Source: Spirosoma fluviale | GTDB lineage: Bacteria > Bacteroidota > Bacteroidia > Cytophagales > Spirosomataceae | Direction of reading: 5' to 3' | Assembly (NCBI GenBank): GCA_945866095.1 | Contig: CAMBGA010000008.1 | Location: 1-37,764 of the forward strand | Length of the DNA stretch: 37,764 nucleotides | In this document: positions 1 to 9,700 of the stretch, in pieces | Position numbering within the stretch: position 1 is the stretch's first letter | Layout of the letters: the number at the start of each line of letters is the position of its first letter | Translations under genes and position numbers: made by a program | The notes under the pieces: generated by a model | Database searches by the model: none | Seen by the model: only the letters and a program-made list of their open reading frames with translations | Told to the model about the DNA's origin: nothing

Positions 1-50
1 GGATTTTTAATTAGGATTGAATATATTTACACAATTAAAATTTAGAAAAT

Positions 51-257
51 ATGAACACAGCAAGTATATTATTGTTTTTGAACGGTTTAGGTGGCGGAGA
101 ATTGTTACTTATCGGATTAGCCATATTATTGTTTTTTGGCGGTAAAAAACTACCTGAATTAATGCGAGGATTGGGTAAAGGTATTCGTGAATTTCAAGAT
201 GCCAAAAATGAAGTTAAAGATCAGATCAATAAAGAATTAGACGAAACTAAAAAATAG
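51..257 (+). CDS. tatA: Sec-independent protein translocase subunit TatA/TatE
   Basis: This 68-residue protein has the TatA plan: a short N-terminus, one hydrophobic helix (about residues 14-30, ELLLIGLAILLFFGG), the FGGKKLPEL hinge, an amphipathic helix (about 33-50) and a charged, Lys/Glu-rich tail. TatA oligomers form the pathway by which folded twin-arginine substrates cross the inner membrane together with TatC. TatC is not in this window. The ATG at 51 is the only sensible start. A hairpin with a T-rich tail follows the stop, so tatA may be transcribed largely on its own. The family assignment is firm. TatA versus TatE or TatB rests on the short length and the FGGKKLPEL motif. Confidence 0.93.
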   Translation: MNTASILLFLNGLGGGELLLIGLAILLFFGGKKLPELMRGLGKGIREFQDAKNEVKDQINKELDETKK

Positions 258-281
258 TTTTAGTTTATTCTTTTTTAAAAT

Positions 282-310
282 GCATAGTTGGATCTTCCAA
301 CTATGCTTTT
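282..310 (+). terminator. Hairpin terminator between tatA and gatA
   Basis: An 11-bp perfect stem (GCATAGTTGGA / TCCAACTATGC) with a 3-nt loop is followed by TTTT. It lies 24 nt after the tatA stop and ends about 26 nt before the chosen gatA start. The T-tract is short and then broken by G, so termination may be partial. The longer gatA reading frame in the ORF track begins inside this hairpin, which argues for the downstream ATG. Confidence 0.7.
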
Positions 311-335
311 GTGTTTAATTGAACCCCCATTTTTA

Positions 336-1736
336 ATGGAAAATTTCCCTCAGCCTTATTCAGAAATAAGAAATAGTTTATTTCAAGGCACGTTGTCCTG
401 TGTTGATTTGGTTAGGCAATATTTAAGTCGAATTGATGCTTTAAATAAACAATTGAATGTTTTTTTAGAAGTCTATTCGGAGGAAGCTCTTGCCTCAGCG
501 AGGTTAATTGACCAAAAAATTAAAGATGGGAAAGCGGGTAAATTAGCTGGAATGGTGGTAGGCATGAAAGATTTACTTTGTTATCAAGATCACGGGGCTC
601 AAGCGGGTAGTCAAATCTTAAATGGATTTAAATCAACTTTTTCAGCTACAGCGGTCCAACGAATTATTAGTGAAGATGCGATTATTATTGGCAGACAAAA
701 TTGTGATGAGTTTGGGATGGGGTCGACCAATGAAAATTCTTCTTTCGGACCTGTATTGAATTATACGCATACCAATCACGTTTCTGGGGGTAGCTCAGGC
801 GGTTCAGCCGTAGCTGTCCAGGCAGGAATGTGTCATCTTTCATTAGGTACAGACACGGGAGGTTCAATCCGTATGCCAGCATCTTTTTGTGGAATTTCAG
901 GACTGAAACCTACTTATGGACTTGTTTCCCGTTGGGGATTAATTGCATATGCCTCTTCTTTCGATTCTATTGGTCCCATGTGCCACCATCCCGTTGATCT
1001 CAAGCTAGTTATGGATGTGATTTCCGGCCCTGATGAATTTGATAGTACGGTTAGCAGCTTGGATAAGAAAGAATTTATACCCCAAAAACGGCTAGCCTAC
1101 ATTAAAGAAATTGTCGAGCATCCAAGTTTACAAACCGAAATTAAAGAGCAATTTTTTCTTAAAGTAGCGCAATTAAAACAAAAAGGATTCGTTGTTGAAT
1201 CTGTTGATTTTGCCTACATAGATCAAATGTTACCTACTTATTATGTGTTAACCACAGCTGAAGCTAGTTCTAATCTATCAAGGTTTGACGGAGTTAAATT
1301 TGGCCAAAGAACTCAAAGTCCTCGAGATTTAATGGACCTGTATAAAAAAACAAGGAATGAGGGTTTTGGCGCGGAAGTTAAACGTAGAATTATGTTGGGC
1401 ACCTTCGTCTTAAGCGCTAATTATTATGATGCTTATTATACAAAGGCGCAAAAAGTTAGAAGGTTAATCAAAGAGCGTACGGATGCGATTTTGAAAGATT
1501 TTGATTTTATCATTTCGCCAACGACCTCTTCTACCGCATATCGTTTAGGGGAAAAAACACTAGATCCACTCCAAATGTATTTAGGTGATTTATTTACCGT
1601 ACAGGCAAATGTGACTGGTTTGCCCGCTATTACTGTTCCTGCTGGACAGGACTTACATGGACTTCCGATTGGATTTCAGGCGATGGGACCAGCTTATTCA
1701 GAGGATGAATTGGTTGATTTTACTTCATATTTATAA
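336..1736 (+). CDS. gatA: Aspartyl/glutamyl-tRNA amidotransferase subunit A (amidase signature family)
   Basis: GatA releases ammonia from glutamine, which GatB uses to convert mischarged Glu-tRNA(Gln) or Asp-tRNA(Asn). The amidase signature is complete: catalytic Lys in VVGMKDLL, the cis-Ser in HVSGGSSGGSA, and the nucleophile Ser in GTDTGGSIRMPA. From the ATG at 336 the protein is 466 residues, with Lys78, Ser154 and Ser177, very close to the 79/154/178 spacing of characterised GatA. The 288 start would add 16 residues (MDLPTMLLCL...) encoded by the terminator hairpin, so I reject it. The C-terminus is compact (ends VDFTSYL). gatB and gatC are not in the window. A general amidase is possible but less likely given the GatA-like spacing. 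Confidence 0.88.
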   Translation: MENFPQPYSEIRNSLFQGTLSCVDLVRQYLSRIDALNKQLNVFLEVYSEEALASARLIDQKIKDGKAGKLAGMVVGMKDLLCYQDHGAQAGSQILNGFKSTFSATAVQRIISEDAIIIGRQNCDEFGMGSTNENSSFGPVLNYTHTNHVSGGSSGGSAVAVQAGMCHLSLGTDTGGSIRMPASFCGISGLKPTYGLVSRWGLIAYASSFDSIGPMCHHPVDLKLVMDVISGPDEFDSTVSSLDKKEFIPQKRLAYIKEIVEHPSLQTEIKEQFFLKVAQLKQKGFVVESVDFAYIDQMLPTYYVLTTAEASSNLSRFDGVKFGQRTQSPRDLMDLYKKTRNEGFGAEVKRRIMLGTFVLSANYYDAYYTKAQKVRRLIKERTDAILKDFDFIISPTTSSTAYRLGEKTLDPLQMYLGDLFTVQANVTGLPAITVPAGQDLHGLPIGFQAMGPAYSEDELVDFTSYL

Positions 1737-1745
1737 TATAATTCG

Positions 1746-3182
1746 TTGAAAATAAAGATTACATATTTACTGTATTTTTGCTTCCTTTCAAGCTCTTTGT
1801 TTGGGCAGGTTAGGAGTGCATTTTTGCCAAATATTGATCGTAAGTTTATTGATTCCTTAGCGCGAATTGAGCAAGGAATACCCACATCTTTAATGATAGA
1901 CCCTTCCTTAATTCAGAATCGGTTAAAATCAATTCAAAATGTAATACCTCTTATTTACAATCAATATTCACATCAATATGTTGAATATTTTGCTTTTAAG
2001 AAGGCCGCATTTACCCAACATATGTTGGAGAAACGTGATTTGTATTTTCCTATTTATGAGAAATACCTCAAGCAATACGGGTTGCCTGATGAGTTAAAAT
2101 ATTTGTCTTTGATCGAATCTGGACTTGAAACCAAAGCTTTATCCTTAAAAGGGGCTGGTGGTTTATGGCAATTTATGCCCTATACTGCAAGAGGTGATTT
2201 TGGACTTCGAGTAGATTCTTATGTGGATGAAAGATTTGATCCTGAACGTGCCACGGAGGCGGCATGTAAATATATGCGCCAATTGTATCGAATTTTTGGA
2301 GATTGGCACATGGCCTTAGCTGCCTATAATACTGGACCCGGGAATGTTAAACGGGCGATAAGGCGTTGTGGATCAACTAACTTTTGGGGTATTTACAATT
2401 GTCTTCCAAAAGAAACACGTAATTATGTTCCTCAATATATTGCGATTTCATATATGATGAATTTTCATTGGGACCATGCCATTCAACCTCAGGAATGGGC
2501 TTTTCACATGCCTTCTGATACCTTACATTTGAAAGGATTTGTCAATTTAAAAGTTTTATCGTCTTTAGCTGGATTTTCTTTAGACACCTTCAGAGTTTTA
2601 AATCCTCATATTTTAGGGAATTCAATTCCTTCTGATGTAGACAAAATTATTGTACGCATTCCCAAAGATAAATTTGCTTTTTTTAGTGAGAATCGCATAA
2701 AGATTCTTGATTCTGCGAGTTACTTTGGTACGCGCAAAGTTGTAGGTATTTCTTTAGGATCAATCGACTCCACAGCCGGACTTCGAATGTTGAAAAATTC
2801 AAAGAAGAAATACGTAGTCCGAAGAGGAGAGACTATTTATACAATAGCTCGGAATTTAGATGTTTCAGTACTCGAATTAAAACGTATTAACCGCTTGAGG
2901 TCTAACCGCTTAAAAAGAGGAAAGGTAATTTACTATTTTGTCAAGGAATGGGTTGATATGGATGTGGCAAATGCTTCATCAAAGGTTGAGACATATAATA
3001 CGAAACATCCTGATTTAAAAACAAAATCAAAAAGAAGACCTATTTATCACCGAGTTAGGCCTGGTGATACATTATCTCAAATTGCTGAGCAATACAATGG
3101 CAGCACGATAGCAAAAATTAAAAAATTAAATAGACTTCGTTCTTCGGTTTTAAGGCCTGGAATGAGGTTAAAAATTTCATAA
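1746..3182 (+). CDS. mltD: Exported lytic murein transglycosylase with two LysM domains (MltD-like)
   Basis: The protein is predicted to cleave the MurNAc-GlcNAc bond of peptidoglycan in the periplasm. Residues 1-21 form a signal peptide (ends SLFGQ). A family 1 transglycosylase SLT domain spans about 97-240, with catalytic Glu124 in YLSLIESGLETK, then GAGGLWQFMP and ALAAYNTGPGNV. Two LysM peptidoglycan-binding repeats follow, about 355-397 (YVVRRGETIYTIA) and 434-477 (HRVRPGDTLSQIA). The chosen start is TTG, 9 nt after the gatA stop; no ATG gives a complete signal peptide. ruvA begins one base after its stop, so the two are co-transcribed. The family call is sure. The symbol follows domain order only. 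Confidence 0.9.
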   Translation: MKIKITYLLYFCFLSSSLFGQVRSAFLPNIDRKFIDSLARIEQGIPTSLMIDPSLIQNRLKSIQNVIPLIYNQYSHQYVEYFAFKKAAFTQHMLEKRDLYFPIYEKYLKQYGLPDELKYLSLIESGLETKALSLKGAGGLWQFMPYTARGDFGLRVDSYVDERFDPERATEAACKYMRQLYRIFGDWHMALAAYNTGPGNVKRAIRRCGSTNFWGIYNCLPKETRNYVPQYIAISYMMNFHWDHAIQPQEWAFHMPSDTLHLKGFVNLKVLSSLAGFSLDTFRVLNPHILGNSIPSDVDKIIVRIPKDKFAFFSENRIKILDSASYFGTRKVVGISLGSIDSTAGLRMLKNSKKKYVVRRGETIYTIARNLDVSVLELKRINRLRSNRLKRGKVIYYFVKEWVDMDVANASSKVETYNTKHPDLKTKSKRRPIYHRVRPGDTLSQIAEQYNGSTIAKIKKLNRLRSSVLRPGMRLKIS

Positions 3183-3183
3183 A

Positions 3184-3771
3184 ATGATCGCATACCTACA
3201 AGGAAAATTAGCTTACAAAGACAGAGCGCATGTCATTATAGACGTTCAAGGTGTCGGCTATGATGTAAAAATTTCATTGCAAACATATGATTCACTTGCT
3301 GAGGGTGATGAAAATTGTAAACTTTTTACCCATTTACAGATCAAAGAAGATGCACATACCCTTGTGGGTTTTTATGAAATGGACGAAAAGTTATTATTTC
3401 TAGATTTAATCAGTGTTTCAGGGGTAGGTGTTACCACGGCCTTGGTCATGTTATCTTCCTTTTCAAGTGGAGAAATAAGAGGGGCCATTATGAATGAAAA
3501 TATAGCTTTGATTCAATCGATCAAGGGTATTGGGTCTAAAACAGCGCAACGCGTTATTTTAGAATTAAAAGACAAATGTAAAAAGGATACTTTGTTTGTG
3601 GAAGCTGGTAAATCCTCTCCTGATAAGTCATATGGCGTTAAGCAAGAGGCTTTAGGTGCATTGGTAACACTAGGAATTCCTCGAGTAGCAGCTGAGAAAA
3701 ATTTAGACCAATTATTGAAATCTAATCCAGATGCTACTATTGAGCAGCTTATTAAACTAGCCCTTCGTTAA
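3184..3771 (+). CDS. ruvA: Holliday junction branch migration protein RuvA
   Basis: RuvA binds four-way DNA junctions as a tetramer and recruits the RuvB motor for branch migration in recombination and repair. The start MIAYLQGKL is the family's standard beginning. An OB-fold occupies about 1-64 (with VGYDVKIS), helix-hairpin-helix elements about 70-140 (SGVGVTTAL and IKGIGSKTAQRVILELK), and a small C-terminal RuvB-contacting domain about 150-195 (KQEALGALVTLGI). At 195 residues it has normal length. It starts 1 nt after the transglycosylase and ends 10 nt before sprA, so it sits inside one transcription unit. ruvB and ruvC are elsewhere. Confidence 0.97.
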   Translation: MIAYLQGKLAYKDRAHVIIDVQGVGYDVKISLQTYDSLAEGDENCKLFTHLQIKEDAHTLVGFYEMDEKLLFLDLISVSGVGVTTALVMLSSFSSGEIRGAIMNENIALIQSIKGIGSKTAQRVILELKDKCKKDTLFVEAGKSSPDKSYGVKQEALGALVTLGIPRVAAEKNLDQLLKSNPDATIEQLIKLALR

Positions 3772-3781
3772 TTTATTATTT

Positions 3782-6700
3782 GTGCAAAGAGACGGCAATA
3801 TCGCTATAAAAGTCATTTTAAAAGGCCTTTTTTTCTTGGCCTTTGCGGTGTTACCTTTCATTTCTTTTTCTCAAAATGCAGACTCAACCACGACCATTTT
3901 AAAAAGTGGTCGCAGGCCTCGTTTCCAACTTAAACCTTTTGATTTTTATCAATCAAATAAGCAATTTTCAAAATCGCCTTTTTCTATTTTTTCAATAAAA
4001 GGAAGTCGGAATCAAATCGATTTTAGCCAAAATCAATTAATCTCTTCTCAACAATTAGGTGATATTTCAATCTCCCCATCCCAAGCTTTTAGTTTGAGTG
4101 ACTATAGTAATTTGCAAAATAAAGATTTGAATAGGACCTATTGGAATGATTATTCAAAGAGCCTTGACGGGAACAATTCGGTTCAATCTAGAGGGCTATT
4201 TCCAAAAATTGAATTGCCACCTTCAATTGATCGGATTTTTGGTGGGACCGAAGTTTCATTCAAACCCAATGGTAGCTTATTGTTGGATATAGGTTATATG
4301 GGTCAATTCGTGGATAATCCTGCGGTTCCGGTCCAACTTCGATACGTAGGGAATTTGTTTTTTAACGAACAAGCTCAAATCAATTTTCAAGGTAAGATCG
4401 GTGACAAACTTAACCTAAATGCCAATTTCGATACGAAAGCTAGTTTTAATTTTCAAAACCAACTTAAATTAAATTGGAAAACCCAAGAAGAAGATATTCT
4501 TCAGAATATAGAAGCTGGAAACACTTCTTGGACGCTTAATTCTCAATTAATTCCTGGTGTTCAAAATTTATTTGGTCTTAAAACATTATTGCGATTTGGA
4601 AATTTGGACGTGACGGTTGTCGCGGCCCAACAACGTTCTAAGCAAGATTGTATCACTATGAAAGGAGGGACTCAGGGTCGTTCTTTTGAAATTAGAGCGG
4701 ATCAATATGATGAAAATAGGCATTTCTTCTTATCCACTTACTTCAAAGATAATTACGAAAGATCTTTGCGAAGCTTGCCTGTTATCACCAGTGGAATAAC
4801 CATCACTCGGATCGAGGTATATGTAACAAACAGAACTCAAAGCACAGAAACATTAAGAAATTTAGTGGCTTTAGCTGATTTAGGAGAATCAAATCCCAAC
4901 AGTAGAAATAAACCCGCGGTCCAACCCATCATTCCCAATCAATCCGTTGACAATAAAAATAATGGTCTTTATGATAAATTGGTAAATGACCCACAAATAC
5001 GCCGTTCCGATCAATCTTCTTATCAGTTAGAGTCTGTTTATAACTTGCAAAGAGGCACGGATTTTGATATGTTAAAGGGAGCTAAAAGGCTGAATGAACG
5101 TGAATTTAAGTTCAATTCTTCCCTTGGGTATATTTCACTGATTTCACCGCTACGTAATGATGAGGTGTTAGCTGTTTCCTATGAATACACATTTAATGGC
5201 CGTAAATATAAGGTTGGCGAACTAACCGAAGATTATCAAGCTCGACAAGATAATGAAGTTTTGATTCTAAAAATGCTTAAATCTTCTACGTTACGGAATC
5301 ATTTGGAGCATCCTATGTGGGATTTAATGATGAAAAACATTTACTCATTAAATACCAATTCATTGTCAAAACAAAATTTTCAATTACGCATAGTTTATAA
5401 AGATGATGCTACGGGCATTGATAATTCAAACTTGATTGAAGGAGAGAAATTAAAAGATATTCCATTGGTCAAAGTTTTGGGATTAGATAAACTTAATTTT
5501 TCTGGAGATGCCCAACCGGATGGCAATTTTGATTTCATTGAAGATATAACGGTTGATTCCAAAAATGGAAAAATTATATTTCCAATTCTAGAACCTTTTG
5601 GAAAAAACCTGAAAGCAAAATTCACATCCTCTGAATCAAATCTGGTTGACAAGTATGTTTTTCAAAAACTGTATACGAGTACGCAGACGGATGCCACCCA
5701 AATAGCGAGTAAAAATAAATTCTTTTTAAAAGGTTCTTTCCAGTCTGGAGTAGGCGGTGGCGATATTTCGTTGCCATTTGGAGTAGAGGCAAAATCAGTT
5801 ACGGTAACCGCTGGTGGCCAATCTTTAAGTCAAGGGACTGATTTTATCGTGGATGGCCAATCGGGTCGTGTCAAAATCATCAATGAGGGAGTATTTAATT
5901 CGGGTCGTGAAATTAAAATTTGTTACGAAAAGCCTGATCTTTTTTCGAATCAAATTAGAACTATGCTGGGAACTAGATTAGACTATAATTTAGGTCAAGA
6001 CGTTCATTTAGGAGCTACTATTCAAAATATGAGTGAAACGCCACCTGCCTTTTTTAGGCGAGTGGCCATTGGAAATGAACCTGTTAATAATACGTTAATA
6101 GGTTTTGATGCCAGTATTTTGAAAAAATCAAACGTCTTAACCCGCATGATTGATGCATTACCGATTGTTTCCACGAAGGAATCATCTGTGATCGACTTTC
6201 AAGGCGAATTTGCTAAGTTGATCCCGAATGTCAATGACCGTGTTCAGGGGAATGCATTTATTGATGATTTTGAATCAGCCAGAGTGGTTTATAACTTAAG
6301 TTCTCAGCCAACTTATTGGCGCCCTGGTGCCACCCCTAAAGATTTTATTTCAGGAAATCCAAGAGACATAAGTTCAAATTTTAGACGTGCTAAAATTTCG
6401 GCGTATAATGTTGACGCAAGTATTTATGGCCAAGGTGGCTTTGCTTTGGAGGTTCCTGGACTTGACCCAGCCCAAGTAAACTTATTTGCTTATGAGCGCG
6501 TCGTAACGCCAAAGGGTTTGTTTCCGAATAAAGACTTTGCCAATAACATTACTAATTTACCTTTAGGTGTTTTAGATGTGGCCTATTTTCCATCGGAACG
6601 TGGTATTTATAATTTCAATCCAAGTTTGAATTCACAAGGTTTGTTGCCAAACCCAAAATCAAATTTCGGTGCAATTACACGTGCGATTGCGTCAGACACA

Positions 6701-9700
6701 GATTTTGATAATGCGAATGTAGAGCAAATTGAATTTTGGATGATGGATCCTTTTGTGACAGGAGATCAAGGTAAAGTTCGGGATGGTATTTTTAATAAAA
6801 ATAACCAAACAGGTGGAAAGCTTATATTTCATTTAGGTGATGTCTCAGAGGATTTTATGCCTGATGGATTTTCTAATTTTGAAAATGGAATTCCTGCCGG
6901 TGAAAAAATCACTTCAGGGAATACTCAGAATGTTGAAAAGACCTTATGGGGATTAGCTCCTAAGCGCCAATTTGTCATTAATGCCTTTGATAATCAAGGG
7001 GGTAGGGCGCAACAAGATATCGGTCTAGATGGTTTGTTGAATAGGTCAACTGAAGCTTCCGCCGTTACAGAGGAAACTTATTTTAAAGAATATTTGACTC
7101 AAATATCTGCCAAAGTAAGTGATCAAAATGCGATTTCAGCTCTTAAAAATGATCCAGCTGGCGATGACTTTGTACACTATTTGAGCGATAAATTTAATAA
7201 AACGGGCAGTATCATTGAACGGTATAAAAACTTCATGGGTCTAGAAAATAACTCTCCTACCACTGATAATCCGACGAATTCAACGATTACCGAAGCAAGT
7301 AGTATGATGCCTGATCGGGAAGATTTAAACAATGATAATACGGTCAATGAAGTTGAGTCTTATTTTCAATATCAAATTGATCTTAAGCCAGGCCAATTGC
7401 AAGTAGGTCAAGGTTTTGTGGTGGATAAGGTGAATGAAGGGGGAGTGGATTGGTATTTATTTAGAGTTCCGATAAAAGATAAGCGTAATTATACCACACC
7501 GGCAGGTGAAATATCGAGCTTCAAATCCATTCGTTTTTTTAGAATGTTATTGAGTGATTTTCAAGACCCTGTCGTATTGCGATTTGCTCAATTGCAGCTT
7601 TCGGGATATTCATACAGGAAGTTTATTGGAAATTTAGATGTTAAAAATGGTATGGATTTGCCAGAATCCTATGATGCTAAATTTAGGGTGTCAAGTGTCA
7701 ATGTAGAGGAAAATGGACCTGCAACGAAGGGAGCCAATGCAATTCCCTATGTAGTACCTCCAGGTTTTGTCCGCGATCAAGATATTACGACCATCAATAA
7801 TGCTCGATTAAATGAGCAGTCGATGAGCTTATGTGTTGACAATCTTAGGCCTGGAGATGCGAGGGCTGTATTTAAAAATACGATGTTTGATTTTATTAAT
7901 TACAAACGGCTTAGAATGTTTGTTTCTATGCAAAGTGCTGACCAAATTTCAGGCCATGTTTCTGCCTTTCTACGCATTGGTACAGATTTAACAGATAACT
8001 ACTATGAGGTTGAGAACACAGGCTTAATTCAAACACAAAAAGGGCAAAGCTTAGATACAGAAATTTGGCCAATGGAGAATGAATTCGATATCGAGTTTGA
8101 ATTATTAAAGCTTGTAAAAATTGAAAGGGATAGGCAAAATAAGGGTTTGAATGATCGCTTTTCTATGTTGATGACCAGTTCTACTGGTAAAGTTTATCGA
8201 ATAACCGTTATGGGAAGACCGGATCAAAGTGCGACCATGACCACGATGATAGGTGTTCGTAATACCACAAAAGACGCTCAAAACAAATCTTTTTGCGTGT
8301 GGGTGAATGAATTAAGGGGATTTGGTTTTGATCAAACCTCCGGGGAAGCAGCCATTGGTAAATTAGGGGTTAAGTTGGCCGACATAGGCCAAGTGGTATT
8401 CAATGGAAGCTTCAAGAATTATGGTTTTGGTGGGGTTCAATCTAAGATATCGGAAAGATCACGGGATAATTTATATGAAATAGGATTAACAGCTAATTTG
8501 AATTTAGATAAATTTTTACCTCTTCAGTGGGGATTCCAAATCCCATTTTATATATCATATGACAAAAGAAATATAGCTCCGCAATTTGATCCATTAGATC
8601 CAGATATTTTTCTGACAAACTCTTTAGGTAAGTTTAGTTCCGAATCAAAAAAACAAGAATACTTGAAGCTAGTGCAGGATAATACGGAAAGGCATGGTTT
8701 TAATTTCTCTAACGTTAGGAAAGTCAGAAGTGCTTTAGCTAAGCATGCCTATTTATGGGATCTTTCAAATTTTTCATTTTCATATGCGTATTCGGAAATG
8801 ATGAGATCTAGTACTTTAATTGATTCATATACTCAATTGAGCCAGCGCGGAAGTGTTTTGTATGCGTATACGTCCAATAGTAATTTTTGGGAGCCTTTTG
8901 CAAAAATGAATTCTGACTCTCCATGGCTTCTACTATTTAAGGATATGAATGTCAATTTAGTTCCGACTTCCTTAACAGTTAGGGCAGAAATGGATCGCAG
9001 TTTTATTAGGACTCAATTAAGGAATGGCGAATTGACCACATTAGGAGTGGCTCCTCAGTTTGAAAAATACTGGTACTTTAATCGGCAATATGCGTTGAAT
9101 TGGAATTTGACCAAGAGTGTTGTGTTGAATTATAATACAATTGTTAATTCTATTATAGATGAACCTTTTGGCGATTTAGATACTCAAGCTAAACGTGATT
9201 CCGTGATGTTCAATATTAAGAGTCTAGGGAGGGCGAAGAATTTTGACCAACAAGCGGGAATGATTTGGCGATTACCTTTGCAAAAATTGCCTTTAACCGA
9301 CTGGATTAACGCTGATTACTCGCATCGAATTGGTTACAATTACTTTGCTAATTCGTTTGATATTCGAGATTCCTTAGACTTACCTTTTGGAAATATTATC
9401 AAAAATACGCGGGAGCGCTCCATTAATGGAAAAGTGGATTTTGTAGCGCTCTACAACCGTATTAAAGCGCTAAGATGGGCAAATAATGGCAATCCGATAG
9501 GTAAGAATGTAGCTAGAAATCCAGGAGATGATGATGATATTTTAATTTCTCCTAAAAATGCACTTCGGTCATTGACTCGCTTATTGTTGACTTTACGAGG
9601 AATTCAGGTTAATTATTCGATCAACGAGTCCACGACTTTACCTGGATTTTTACCAAATCCAGGGTTATTGGGGATGAATAGTCAATCCACAGCTCCGGGT

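Noticed and set aside
288-335. N-terminal extension of GatA given by the ORF track
   Set aside because: The first codons overlap the right half of a terminator hairpin, and the ATG at 336 gives family-standard catalytic spacing.
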